DNA of 64,000 bases from Pseudomonadota bacterium (GTDB taxonomy: Bacteria; Pseudomonadota; Alphaproteobacteria; Acetobacterales; Acetobacteraceae), in NCBI GenBank assembly GCA_021809435.1, contig JAKBAD010000001.1, positions 434,001 through 498,000 on the forward strand, read 5' to 3'. The notes below the pieces were generated by a model. That model searched no databases. It was given only the letters and a program-made list of their open reading frames with translations, and was not told the DNA's origin. Position numbers and translations under genes: made by a program. The stretch's first letter is position 1. Every line of letters begins with the position of its first letter. Positions 9,565 through 18,280 of the stretch are shown piece by piece.

Positions 9565-9811
9565 GCGCTTTCCACCCTCTCCTCATATCTCGCAGAAATC
9601 ATATAAGCCCGCCCAGGCGCCAATTAAATGCCCCAGATGCGGGATGCCCCCGGCGCGCGGGGGAGGCCATTGCTTGACCGGTCTTTTTCTGCCAATGAAA
9701 AGGCACGCCGCACAACCGGCGGCGTGAGGCTGAATAATAATAACCCGCCCACTCGTTTGCCCCGAACCTCTCCCGGCGACGAGAGTCCGGAGACGCACGG
9801 AGGACAAATTA
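9565..9811. other. Divergent intergenic region with a small hairpin
   Basis: 247 bases between the divergent DUF1285 and oxoacid oxidoreductase genes, so it should hold both promoters. Seen: an 8-bp inverted repeat CACGCCGC (9704-9711) / GCGGCGTG (9719-9726) with a 7-nt loop and an AT-rich stretch (GAATAATAATAA) just after it. No convincing -35/-10 pair could be fixed by eye. The hairpin could be an operator or a leader structure of the downstream operon. Confidence 0.35.
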
Positions 9812-11587
9812 TTGCTCCCAACCGACACAGGGTCGCCCGACTATTTCCATAAGGTCGTCGACTGCCAATATGCCTGCCCGGCTCACACCCCCGTCCCTCA
9901 CTATATCCGTCTGATCGCCCAGGGCCGCTACGCGGATGCCTATATGGTCAACTGGGTCTCCAACGTATTCCCCGGCGTGCTAGGCCGCGTGTGCGACCGC
10001 CCCTGCGAGCCCGCCTGCCGGCGCGGCCGCATCGAGGAACAGCCCGTGGCCATCTGCCGCCTCAAGCGCGTGGCCGCCGATTATAAGACCGACATTTCCG
10101 GCCGCCTGCCCCAGGGGCCTTTTCCTAAAAATGGCAAGCGCGTCGCGCTGGTGGGCGCCGGTCCCGCCTCACTCACCGTCGCGCGCGACCTCGCACCGCT
10201 CGGCTATGACATCACGATCATCGACGAGGGCCGCTCGGGCGGCGGCATGATGCGCACCCAAATCCCCAAATTCCGCCTCCCCGACGAGGTGCTCGACGAG
10301 GAATGCGGCTATATTGAGGGTCTGGGCATTACCACGCGCTATGGCGAGCGGGTGAGCAGCCTGAAATCCCTGCTCGCCGAACCTTATGATGCCGTCTTCA
10401 TCGGCACAGGCGCCCCGCGCGGCCGTGATCTCGACATCCCCGGCCGCCAGGAGGCCGCCGCCAACATCCATCTCGGCATTGACTGGCTCTCCTCGGTCTC
10501 GTTCGGCCATATCAACGCCATCGGCAAGCGCGTCATCGTGCTGGGCGGCGGCAACACGGCCATGGATTGCTGCCGCTCCGCGCGCCGCCTCGGCGGCGAG
10601 GACGTCAAGGTCGTCGTGCGCTCGGGCTTCAAGGAAATGAAAGCCTCACCTTGGGAGAAAGAGGATGCGATGCACGAGGACATCCCCATCCTCAATTTCC
10701 TGGTGCCCAAATCATTCACTCACGAAAACGGCAAGCTCACCGGCGTGGTGTTCGAGAAGGTGAGGGCGGAATACGACGAAAAAGGCCGCCGCTCTCTGGT
10801 CCATGCCGGCGAGCCCGATGTGCATATACCCGCCGACGACGTGCTCATCGCGGTCGGTCAGGAGAACGCCTTCCCCTGGATCGAGCGCGATATCGGCATC
10901 GAATTCGATAAATGGGGCATGCCCGTGGTCGATAAAGACACGCTCCGCACCACGCGCGACAACGTGTTCATCGGCGGCGATGCCGCCTTTGGCCCCAAAA
11001 ACATCATCTGGGCGGTGGCCAACGGCCATCAGGCCGCCATCTCCATCGATCTGTTCTGCCAGGGCCAAGACCTCAAAACCAACCGCCCCGGCCCGTTGGT
11101 CTCGCTCACCAGCCAGAAAATGGGCCTCCATGAATGGAGCTACGATAACGAGATCTCCAACAGCCTGCGCTTTGCGGTCCCCCACGCGGAAAAGTCGGCA
11201 TCACTGACCAATATAAAAGCCGAAGTCGAGCTGGGCTTCAGCCCCACGCTGGCCTGCAACGAAGCCGCGCGCTGCCTGAACTGCGACGTGCAGACCGTGT
11301 TCTCAGATGCGCTCTGCATCGAATGCGATGGCTGCACCGACATCTGCCCGGTTGACTGCATCACCTTCACCCAAAACGGCGAGGAGCCCGACCTTCGCAC
11401 CCGCCTCAACGCGCCCGCTCATAACCTAAGCCAGAGCCTGTTCGTCTCCGGCGGGCTTAAAACCGGCTTGGTGATGGTGAAGGACGAGGATGTCTGCCTC
11501 CATTGCGGCATGTGCGCCGAGCGCTGCCCCACCGGCGCGTGGGATATGCAGCAATTTCTCTATCAAAGCGCGAAAGTGGGGGTCTAA
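9812..11587 (+). CDS. GltD-like FAD/NAD(P) oxidoreductase with two ferredoxin clusters, partner of KorAB
   Basis: 591 residues from a TTG start at 9812, supported by CGGAGGA 8 bases upstream. Seen: an N-terminal GltD-type Fe-S domain (CQYACPAH near residue 20; CDRPCEPACRR near 65-75), a FAD-binding GAGPASLTVARDL segment around residue 112, a second nucleotide-binding GGGNTAMDCCRSARR around 250, and a C-terminal pair of 4Fe-4S motifs (CIECDGCTDICP; CLHCGMCAERCP). It therefore looks able to move electrons between NAD(P)H, FAD and ferredoxin-type clusters. The TAATG junction with the next gene shows coupling to the 2-oxoacid oxidoreductase subunits. The likely role is to connect oxoacid oxidation to the pyridine-nucleotide pool (inference). 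It is not the biosynthetic GltD, which lies at 38971-40404. Confidence 0.85.
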   Translation: MLPTDTGSPDYFHKVVDCQYACPAHTPVPHYIRLIAQGRYADAYMVNWVSNVFPGVLGRVCDRPCEPACRRGRIEEQPVAICRLKRVAADYKTDISGRLPQGPFPKNGKRVALVGAGPASLTVARDLAPLGYDITIIDEGRSGGGMMRTQIPKFRLPDEVLDEECGYIEGLGITTRYGERVSSLKSLLAEPYDAVFIGTGAPRGRDLDIPGRQEAAANIHLGIDWLSSVSFGHINAIGKRVIVLGGGNTAMDCCRSARRLGGEDVKVVVRSGFKEMKASPWEKEDAMHEDIPILNFLVPKSFTHENGKLTGVVFEKVRAEYDEKGRRSLVHAGEPDVHIPADDVLIAVGQENAFPWIERDIGIEFDKWGMPVVDKDTLRTTRDNVFIGGDAAFGPKNIIWAVANGHQAAISIDLFCQGQDLKTNRPGPLVSLTSQKMGLHEWSYDNEISNSLRFAVPHAEKSASLTNIKAEVELGFSPTLACNEAARCLNCDVQTVFSDALCIECDGCTDICPVDCITFTQNGEEPDLRTRLNAPAHNLSQSLFVSGGLKTGLVMVKDEDVCLHCGMCAERCPTGAWDMQQFLYQSAKVGV

Positions 11588-13428
11588 TGCTCCAGATCGT
11601 CAAAACCGAAACCGCCGCCCTCCAGGCGGTGAATGATTTCGTCGTCAAATTCGCCAACGTCAACGGCTCGGGCTCGGCGTCCGCCAACCAGCTGTTCGCC
11701 AAATCCATCCTGCGCATGGGCGTGCCGGTGGCGCCGCGCAACATCTTCCCCAGCAACATCCAGGGCCTGCCCACCTGGTATGAAATCCGCGTCTCCGAGG
11801 CCGGCCACCTGGCCGCGCGCGAAGGCACCGACCTGATGGTGGCGATGAACCCGCAAACCTGGGACCAAGACCTCGCCTCCATCCGCCCTGGCGGCTATCT
11901 GTTCTACGACTCCACCCGCGCCATCCCCGCCAGCCGCTTCCGCGATGACATCATCATCATCGGCATGCCGCTCACCGAGCTGTGCAACGCCGCCTACAAA
12001 GATGCCCGCCAGCGCCAGCTGTTCAAGAACATCATTTATGTCGGCGCCCTCGCAGCCCTGCTCGACATCGAGATCGACGTGATCGAGGCCCTGCTCAAAG
12101 AGCAGTTCCGTGCCAAGGAAAAGCTGATCGCCCCCAACATCCAAGCCCTGCACATGGGCCGGGACTATGCGCGCGAGCACCTCAACTGCCCCCTCGGTCT
12201 TACCGTCCGCCGGTCCGGGGCGCTGGGCGAGCACATCTCCATCGACGGCAATTCCGCCGCCGCGCTCGGCGCGGTTTATGGCGGCGCCATGGTCGCGGCC
12301 TGGTATCCCATCACGCCGTCCACCTCGCTGGTCGAGGCCTTCTCGAAATATTGCGCCAAGCTGCGCATCGCCCCCGAGACAGGCAAAAACAACTTCGCCA
12401 TCGTCCAGGCCGAGGACGAACTCGCCTCCATCGGCATGGTCATAGGCGCGGCCTGGAACGGCGCGCGCGCCTTCACCGCCACTTCCGGCCCCGGCATTTC
12501 GCTGATGCAGGAATTCTTAGGCCTCGCCTATTTCGCCGAAATTCCGGCCGTGCTGTTCAATGTCCAGCGCGCCGGCCCCTCAACCGGCATGCCCACCCGC
12601 ACCCAGCAATGCGATTTGCTGATCTGCGCCTATGCCTCGCACGGCGACACCAAGCATGTCCTGCTCTTCCCCGAAGACCCGCATGAATGCTTCACCTTCG
12701 GCGCCCAGGCGTTCGATCTGGCGGACCGCCTGCAAACCCCGGTCTTCGTCATGCTCGACCTCGAAATCGGCATGAATGAGCGCCTGTGCCGCCCGCTCAC
12801 CTGGGATGATTCCAAGCGCATGGACCGTGGCAAGGTCATGACCGAAGCCGACCTCGAGGCTGGCAAGCTGTTTGGCCGTTATCTCGATGTCGATCACGAC
12901 GGCATCCCCTACCGCACCTATCCCGGCACGCACCCGAGTAAGGGCTCGTTCTTCACCCGCGGCACCTCCAAGGATGAATTCGCCCGCTACACCGAGGCCG
13001 GCACCGCCTATGTCGCCAACATGGAACGGCTGATCCGAAAATTCCGCACGGCGGAAGACCTCGTCCCCGCGCCGCAAATCCGCTCAGCCGACAACGCCAC
13101 CACACTCGGCGCCATCTATTTCGGCTCCAGTTCGGCCGCCATGCGCGAGGCCCAGGAGCTTCTGGCGGGGCAGGGCGTCGATCTCGACCTGCTGCGCATC
13201 CGTGCCTTCCCCTTCAACGACGATGTCCGCCACTTCATCGATCACCACGACACCCTGTTCGTGGTCGAGCAGAACCGCGACGGCCAGCTGCGCACCATGC
13301 TCATCAACGAGCTGGAACCCACTCCCGCCAAGCTCAAACGCTGCGTGCATTACGATGGCACCCCCATCACCGCACGGCACATCATCGACCTCATCGAGGC
13401 CCATCTCCCGCACCGGAGCGCGCCATGA
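11587..13428 (+). CDS. korA: 2-oxoacid:ferredoxin oxidoreductase, fused gamma-alpha subunit
   Basis: 613 residues from the ATG at 11587, which shares one base with the upstream TAA. Residues about 15-185 form the gamma domain (NVNGSGSASANQLFAKSILRMG; DLMVAMNP). Residues about 205-600 form the alpha domain, with the pyrophosphate-end motif YPITPSTSL and the AEDELASIGM and TSGPGISLM blocks. Such gamma-alpha fusions are typical of bacterial 2-oxoglutarate:ferredoxin oxidoreductases (KorAB), which make acyl-CoA and CO2 with electrons passed to ferredoxin. 2-oxoglutarate is the best guess; pyruvate or branched-chain oxoacids cannot be excluded by eye. It overlaps korB by 4 bases. Confidence 0.9.
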   Translation: MLQIVKTETAALQAVNDFVVKFANVNGSGSASANQLFAKSILRMGVPVAPRNIFPSNIQGLPTWYEIRVSEAGHLAAREGTDLMVAMNPQTWDQDLASIRPGGYLFYDSTRAIPASRFRDDIIIIGMPLTELCNAAYKDARQRQLFKNIIYVGALAALLDIEIDVIEALLKEQFRAKEKLIAPNIQALHMGRDYAREHLNCPLGLTVRRSGALGEHISIDGNSAAALGAVYGGAMVAAWYPITPSTSLVEAFSKYCAKLRIAPETGKNNFAIVQAEDELASIGMVIGAAWNGARAFTATSGPGISLMQEFLGLAYFAEIPAVLFNVQRAGPSTGMPTRTQQCDLLICAYASHGDTKHVLLFPEDPHECFTFGAQAFDLADRLQTPVFVMLDLEIGMNERLCRPLTWDDSKRMDRGKVMTEADLEAGKLFGRYLDVDHDGIPYRTYPGTHPSKGSFFTRGTSKDEFARYTEAGTAYVANMERLIRKFRTAEDLVPAPQIRSADNATTLGAIYFGSSSAAMREAQELLAGQGVDLDLLRIRAFPFNDDVRHFIDHHDTLFVVEQNRDGQLRTMLINELEPTPAKLKRCVHYDGTPITARHIIDLIEAHLPHRSAP

Positions 13429-14483
13429 CCTTCCTGCCCAAGCCCAAACTCCACCACCCCGAGCTGGCCGAGAACGCGCTCGGCTACACAAGGCGCGATT
13501 ATGAAGGGGCGATCTCGACCCTCTGCGCCGGCTGCGGGCATGATTCCATCTCCGCCGCCATCGTACGCGCCTGCTTCGAGCTCGACCTGCCCCCGCACCG
13601 CATCGCCAAGCTCTCGGGCATTGGCTGCTCGTCGAAAACCCCCACTTATTTCCTGGGCAATTCGCATGGCTTCAACTCCGTGCACGGGCGCATGCCCTCC
13701 GTGCTCACCGGCGCCAACCTCGCCAACCGCGACCTCGTCTATCTCGGCGTCTCGGGCGACGGTGATTCCGCCTCCATCGGCCTTGGCCAGTTCGCCCACG
13801 CCATGCGCCGGGGCGTGAACATGACCTATATCGTCATGAATAACGGCGTTTACGGCCTCACCAAGGGCCAGTTCTCCGCCACCTCCGACAAGGGCGCCAA
13901 ATCCAAATCGGGCGCCATCAACCGCGATGAAGCCATCGACCTGGTCGGCCTCGCCCTGCAGCTCGGCGCCAGCTTCGTCGGCCGCTCCTTCTCGGGCGAC
14001 AAGGCGCAGCTGGTGCCGCTCATCAAGGCCGCGCTCAGCCACAAAGGCCCCGCCTTCATTGACTGCATTTCTCCCTGCGTCACCTTCAATAACCACCAGG
14101 GTTCGACCAAGTCGTTCGATTATGTCCGCGCTCATAACGAAGCCGTCAATTTCCTCGATGTCATCCCCGCGCGCGAGGAAATCACCGTCGCGTTCGAGCC
14201 CGGTTCGGTCGAAATCGTCCGCCAGCATGACGGCTCGCTGCTCAAGCTCCGCAAACTCGATGACACCGACTACAACCCACGCGACCGCCTGGCCGCCATG
14301 AGCTTCCTGGCCAAGCACCGCGAAGCGGGCGAGATTGTCACCGGCCTGCTCTATATCAACCCCGAGGAAACCGAGCTGCACGATCAGCTTGGTACCACAG
14401 AAACTCCCCTCAACTCCCTGACCGAGGCCGAACTCTGCCCAGGTTCGGCGGTCCTGGCTAAACTCAACGCCACGCTACGCTAA
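13425..14483 (+). CDS. korB: 2-oxoacid:ferredoxin oxidoreductase beta subunit
   Basis: 352 residues. Seen: the Fe-S and TPP-binding block TLCAGCGHDSISAAIVRAC, then GIGCSSKTP, and the TPP/Mg motif SGDGDSASIGLGQFAHAMRRG followed by MNNGVYGLTKGQ, all standard for the beta subunit of the KorB/PorB family. It binds thiamine diphosphate and a 4Fe-4S cluster. The start lies inside the korA stop (ATGA overlap). No other subunit follows; the gap downstream holds repeats. With the flavoprotein and gamma-alpha gene upstream this completes a compact three-gene unit. Confidence 0.92.
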   Translation: MTFLPKPKLHHPELAENALGYTRRDYEGAISTLCAGCGHDSISAAIVRACFELDLPPHRIAKLSGIGCSSKTPTYFLGNSHGFNSVHGRMPSVLTGANLANRDLVYLGVSGDGDSASIGLGQFAHAMRRGVNMTYIVMNNGVYGLTKGQFSATSDKGAKSKSGAINRDEAIDLVGLALQLGASFVGRSFSGDKAQLVPLIKAALSHKGPAFIDCISPCVTFNNHQGSTKSFDYVRAHNEAVNFLDVIPAREEITVAFEPGSVEIVRQHDGSLLKLRKLDDTDYNPRDRLAAMSFLAKHREAGEIVTGLLYINPEETELHDQLGTTETPLNSLTEAELCPGSAVLAKLNATLR

Positions 14484-14980
14484 CGGTCCAAGTATAAAAC
14501 CCTAACCTCGATTTTGCGTGGCGTTCGTGCCTAAGTGCTTAAACCTACGGCATTTCAAGTGGGCCAGCGCGTGTGAGCCGCACGGACCCGTCAGGAGCGT
14601 TCCAGCCTGGGCACGCCAAGCCATTGCCAGGCTTCACCTGGCCGCGGGCGGGCAATTCATATGCCCGGGTCTGTGGGTCTTAGAGCAATATATGTTTAGG
14701 TTGACGCGCCAACTACGAACTAGAGCGGTATGAATTTACTTTGAGTCGGATTTTGTCTTGCGCCGACGCGGCGTGGTTTGATTCACCATTTTTGCTGGTT
14801 GAGGAGACGTTAAATCAGCCTACGGCGCAAACAAAAACCACTATGGGGTATAACGGTTGATGCGGCGCACAAATTTACCCGCTATACTGCGTCCGGCCGC
14901 TGTTCCGAGCCGCATTGTCGGACCCGCGCGCCATGCGAAGCGTTAGCCCATGAGCAACAGCAAAAAGGACTCGTGACGAC
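14484..14980. other. Repeat-rich intergenic region without a supported gene
   Basis: 497 bases between korB and the phasin-like gene. Seen: TAGAGCAATAT (14682) and CTAGAGCGGTATGAATTTA (14720), both resembling the heads of palindromes found at 7206 and 27380; a bulged inverted repeat, TTTTGT(C)TTGCGCCG at 14751-14765 against CGGCGCAAACAAAA at 14823-14836; and TATACT at 14883, a possible -10 box for the phasin-like gene, although the nearest TTGATG (14857) is 20 bases away. A 71-codon frame at 14518-14733 has no recognisable features. The second half is visibly more AT-rich than its surroundings. Confidence 0.5.
14751..14836. repeat. Long-range inverted repeat in the korB-phasin gap
   Basis: Arms TTTTGT(C)TTGCGCCG (14751-14765) and CGGCGCAAACAAAA (14823-14836) pair over 14 bases with one bulged C, separated by 57 nt. 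The interior holds a weaker TGATT/AATCA pair. It directly follows CTAGAGCGGTATGAATTTA, so the whole may be one structured mobile repeat or its decayed remains. Confidence 0.5.
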
Positions 14981-15517
14981 ATGGTGGCTCAAAACGACTA
15001 CTCGAAAGCCCTGGAAAAGGCCGCTGCCTCATTCAGCCCAGAAAAAATGATGCGTGACTGGCAACAAAACGCCACCCGCCTGTTGCGGGCCCAGGAGCGG
15101 ATTTTGCGCGGCATCGCCGGCGCCGCCCAGCTTGAAATTTCCTATGGTCAGGAAGTTCTGAGCACTCGCCTGGCGTTGCTGCATGGCGATGCCGCCAAGC
15201 CCGCCGCCGCTGGCACCCAGGTCTCGGCTGAGATGGAAAAGCTGGTCGCCCTGATGAAGGAAGTGTCCGACGAGCTGCGCACCAGCTTCACCGAGGCCAT
15301 GCAGCTTTTGCGCGAAGGCGAATTGGTCACGGTCAATGATGTTATCCTGCCCGCCGAAGCCGCCGCTCCCCCAGCAAAGCCTGATCTGGTAACGCCTGAA
15401 GCCCCAAAAGCTGAACCCGTTCCAGAAGCTCCGGTGGCGCAAGCCGCACCGCCCCCTGCCAAGCCCATGCCCGCCAAGCCCACAATCGCGCGCAAGCCTG
15501 CGTCCAAACGCGGCTGA
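14981..15517 (+). CDS. Phasin-like protein with Pro/Ala/Lys-rich tail
   Basis: 178 residues. Residues about 20-115 are a helical, heptad-rich segment (MMRDWQQNATRLLRAQERILRGI; SAEMEKLVALMKEVSDELRTSFTEAMQLL) resembling the phasin family that coats polyhydroxyalkanoate granules. Residues 120-178 are a Pro/Ala/Lys-rich tail like those of granule-associated or DNA-binding phasins such as PhaF. AAGGA lies 12 bases upstream, rather far, but an earlier ATG at 14950 is closed by an in-frame stop. No PHA synthesis genes are nearby, so granule association is inferred from the helical pattern only. Confidence 0.6.
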   Translation: MVAQNDYSKALEKAAASFSPEKMMRDWQQNATRLLRAQERILRGIAGAAQLEISYGQEVLSTRLALLHGDAAKPAAAGTQVSAEMEKLVALMKEVSDELRTSFTEAMQLLREGELVTVNDVILPAEAAAPPAKPDLVTPEAPKAEPVPEAPVAQAAPPPAKPMPAKPTIARKPASKRG

Positions 15518-15540
15518 ATATTGTTTTAGCCCGCCACTTT

Positions 15541-15570
15541 ATCCAGCCAAACAAGGTGATTTGGCTGGAT
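15541..15570 (+). terminator. Hairpin between convergent phasin-like gene and topA
   Basis: 11-bp perfect arms ATCCAGCCAAA (15541-15551) and its complement (15560-15570) with an 8-nt loop, 23 bases after the phasin-like stop. It is followed by TTCGAGTTTA, a poor T-tract, so it may be a weak or bidirectional terminator for the converging genes. Confidence 0.45.
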
Positions 15571-15619
15571 TTCGAGTTTACCAAAACAGTGGCAACGTAT
15601 CCACCACCTCGCCCGGCAC

Positions 15620-18280
15620 TCAGCTTTGGGGGGCGCTTTTCTTCGCGGCGGCAGGCTTTTTCGCCACGGCCTTCTTGGTGGCGGCTTTCTTGGGCACGGC
15701 CTCTTTGCCAGGGGCTGTCTTGCGTACGGCCGGCTTGGCCTTGGCCCCTTTGGCGCCCTTGCCTTTAGGTGCCAACGCCTTGCCTTTCTCGGCCAGCAGC
15801 GCCACCGCTTCATCCAACGCCATATCGGTCATCTCGCGCCCCTTGGGCAAGTTGGCGACCATGTTGCCCCACTGCACATAAGGTCCAAACCGCCCCTTGC
15901 GCACAATCACATCGCCGCCATCCTTGGGGTGGGCGCCCAGGGTGCGAACCGATTCCTGCTTTTTGGCAATCAGATCCATGGCCCGGTTGAGGCCTAGATG
16001 CAGCACATTATCATCCCGGTCGAGCGAGGCGAACAACGCGCCCATTTTCACATAAGGCCCAAACCGGCCGATATTGGCCTCGATCTTCTGCCCCGTCTCC
16101 GGGTGCACGCCCACCAAGCGGGGCAGCGAGAGCAGGCCCAGCGCCTCATCCAGGGTTAACTTAGCGCCATCCATGCCCCGCGCCAGCGAGGCGCGCCGGG
16201 GCTTGGCTTTCTTGTCGTTGGGGTCAGGCTCGCCCTGCTGCACATAAAGCCCATAAGGCCCACGGCGTAGCGTAATATCCTCGCCCGTTTCGGGATGCTG
16301 GCCCAGCACGCGCACGCCGTCCACCAGCGTGTCATCCTGCTGCTCGCCCCCCTCAACGGCCAATTTACGGGTATATTGGCAGGTCGGGTAGTTCGAGCAG
16401 CCAATAAAGCTGCCAAACCGTCCCAGCTTCAGCCCCAACCGCCCACCGCCACACGAGGGGCAGGCACGCGGATCGGTGCCATCTTCGCGGGTGGGGAAGA
16501 AATGCGGGCCAAGATCGGCGTCGAGCGCATCGATGACATCAGAGATCTTCAGCCCCTTGGTCTGCTCAATGGCCGCAGAAAATCCATCCCAAAAGGCCCG
16601 CAACACATCGCGCCAATTGGCTGCCCCCTCGGCAACCTGGTCGAGCTGGTCCTCCAGCTGGGCGGTGAAGCCGGTATCGACATAATGGGCGAAAAAGCTG
16701 GTCAAAAACGCCGTAACCAGCCGCCCCCGATCCTCGGGGATAAAGCGGCGATTTTCCAGCTTCACATAGTTACGGTCGCGCAGCACGCCCAGAATCGAGG
16801 CATAGGTGGAAGGCCGGCCAATGCCCAGCTCTTCCATCTTCTTCACCAGCGAGGCCTCGGAGTAGCGGGGTGGCGGCTGGGTAAAATGCTGGCTGGCCTG
16901 CACGCTGCCGGTGCGCGCCGGGTCGCCCTTGGCCATGGGCGGCAGAATCCGGCTTTCCTCATCGCCCGAAGGATCGTCCTGATCCTCATGGTAAAGCTTC
17001 AGGAAACCATCAAAAGCCAGCACAGAGCCCGTTGCGCGCAACGTCTGGCCCTGGCCATCGGTCAGGTCCACGCTGGTCTGGTCGAGTTCAGCGGCCTGCA
17101 TCTGACAAGCCAAAGCGCGCTTATAAATCAGCTCATAAAGCCTGGCCTGATCGGCCGATAGCATGCGCGCCACCTGCTCGGGCTTGAGCGTGATGTCGGT
17201 CGGGCGGATGGCCTCATGGGCCTCCTGGGCATTCTTGGCCTTGCTCTGAAATTCGCGCGGCGCCACGGGTAGATATTTGTCGCCAAACTCCCGGCCAATC
17301 TGCCCCCGAATGGCGCTGACCGCCTCCTTGGCCAACTGCACGCCATCGGTTCGCATATAAGTGATCAGCCCGACCGTATCGCCGCCAATCTCCACGCCTT
17401 CATAAAGCTGCTGGGCGAGCCGCATGGTGTGCTGCGAGGAAAAACCGAGCTTGCGGCTGGCTTCCTGCTGAAGGGTCGAGGTTATGAAGGGCGGCGGCGG
17501 GTTGCGCCGCGTGCGCTTCTTCTCAACCGCCGAGACCGCGAAGGCACCAGCCTTCACCGCCGCCTCGGCCGCGCGCGCCGCCGTTTCGTTGGGTAAATCG
17601 AATTGTTCGAGTTTTTTGCCCTGATAATGCGTCAGCTTAGCGGGGAAGGGGGCACCGCCAGGGGTGAGCAAGCCAGCTTCCACCGTCCAATATTCACGGG
17701 TTTTGAAAATCTCGATCTCGGCTTCACGCTCGCACACAAGCCTGAGTGCCACCGACTGCACCCGCCCCGCTGAGCGCGAGCCCGGCAGCTTGCGCCACAG
17801 CACCGGCGAGAGGGTAAAGCCCACCAGATAATCCAGCGCGCGGCGCGCCAAATAAGCCTCGATCAGCGGTGTGTCGAGGTCACGGGGATGCGCCATGGCG
17901 GTTTTCACCGCCGATTTGGTGATCTCGTTGAACGTCACACGCTCGACCCGCACCCCCTTCAGGGCGTTCTTATCTTCGAGCATCTGGCGCACATGCCAGC
18001 TAATCGCCTCGCCTTCGCGGTCGGGGTCGGTGGCGAGATAAAGCATCTTGGCGCCTTTGAGCGCGCGGGCGATCTCGTTGATCTGTTTGGCGCCGCGGTC
18101 ATCCGCTTCCCAATCCATGGCGAAATCTTCGTCGGGACGCACAGAACCATCACGCGCGGGCAGATCACGGACATGGCCGAACGAGGCCAGTACCCGGTAT
18201 TTATCGCCCAGATACTTGTTGATAGTCTTGGCCTTGGACGGGGATTCAACGACAACGATATCAGTCAAGAACCGTTCCAT
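15620..18280 (-). CDS. topA: DNA topoisomerase I
   Basis: 886 residues. Seen: the N-terminal Toprim domain (VVVESPSKAKTINKYLG near residue 10; DPDREGEAISWH), the core with GSRSAGRVQSVALRLV, the catalytic Tyr in LITYMRTDG around residue 310, one clear four-Cys zinc motif in the C-terminal half (CPSCGG ... CSNYPTC), further topoisomerase C-terminal repeats (RFGPYVKMG, RFGPYVQWG), and a Lys/Ala-rich tail of about 45 residues likely to bind DNA. It relaxes negative supercoils. The start directly abuts the dprA stop (18281), and dprA-topA adjacency is common in alphaproteobacteria. Confidence 0.97.
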   Translation of the reverse strand: MERFLTDIVVVESPSKAKTINKYLGDKYRVLASFGHVRDLPARDGSVRPDEDFAMDWEADDRGAKQINEIARALKGAKMLYLATDPDREGEAISWHVRQMLEDKNALKGVRVERVTFNEITKSAVKTAMAHPRDLDTPLIEAYLARRALDYLVGFTLSPVLWRKLPGSRSAGRVQSVALRLVCEREAEIEIFKTREYWTVEAGLLTPGGAPFPAKLTHYQGKKLEQFDLPNETAARAAEAAVKAGAFAVSAVEKKRTRRNPPPPFITSTLQQEASRKLGFSSQHTMRLAQQLYEGVEIGGDTVGLITYMRTDGVQLAKEAVSAIRGQIGREFGDKYLPVAPREFQSKAKNAQEAHEAIRPTDITLKPEQVARMLSADQARLYELIYKRALACQMQAAELDQTSVDLTDGQGQTLRATGSVLAFDGFLKLYHEDQDDPSGDEESRILPPMAKGDPARTGSVQASQHFTQPPPRYSEASLVKKMEELGIGRPSTYASILGVLRDRNYVKLENRRFIPEDRGRLVTAFLTSFFAHYVDTGFTAQLEDQLDQVAEGAANWRDVLRAFWDGFSAAIEQTKGLKISDVIDALDADLGPHFFPTREDGTDPRACPSCGGGRLGLKLGRFGSFIGCSNYPTCQYTRKLAVEGGEQQDDTLVDGVRVLGQHPETGEDITLRRGPYGLYVQQGEPDPNDKKAKPRRASLARGMDGAKLTLDEALGLLSLPRLVGVHPETGQKIEANIGRFGPYVKMGALFASLDRDDNVLHLGLNRAMDLIAKKQESVRTLGAHPKDGGDVIVRKGRFGPYVQWGNMVANLPKGREMTDMALDEAVALLAEKGKALAPKGKGAKGAKAKPAVRKTAPGKEAVPKKAATKKAVAKKPAAAKKSAPQS

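Noticed and set aside
14518-14733. 71-codon frame in the korB-phasin gap
   Set aside because: It spans a repeat head, has no ribosome site, and its codon use differs from neighbours; chance frame more likely.
14857-14888. Promoter TTGATG ... TATACT for the phasin-like gene
   Set aside because: The -10 is good, but the 20-base spacing is outside the usual 16-18, so it is mentioned only within the intergenic entry.
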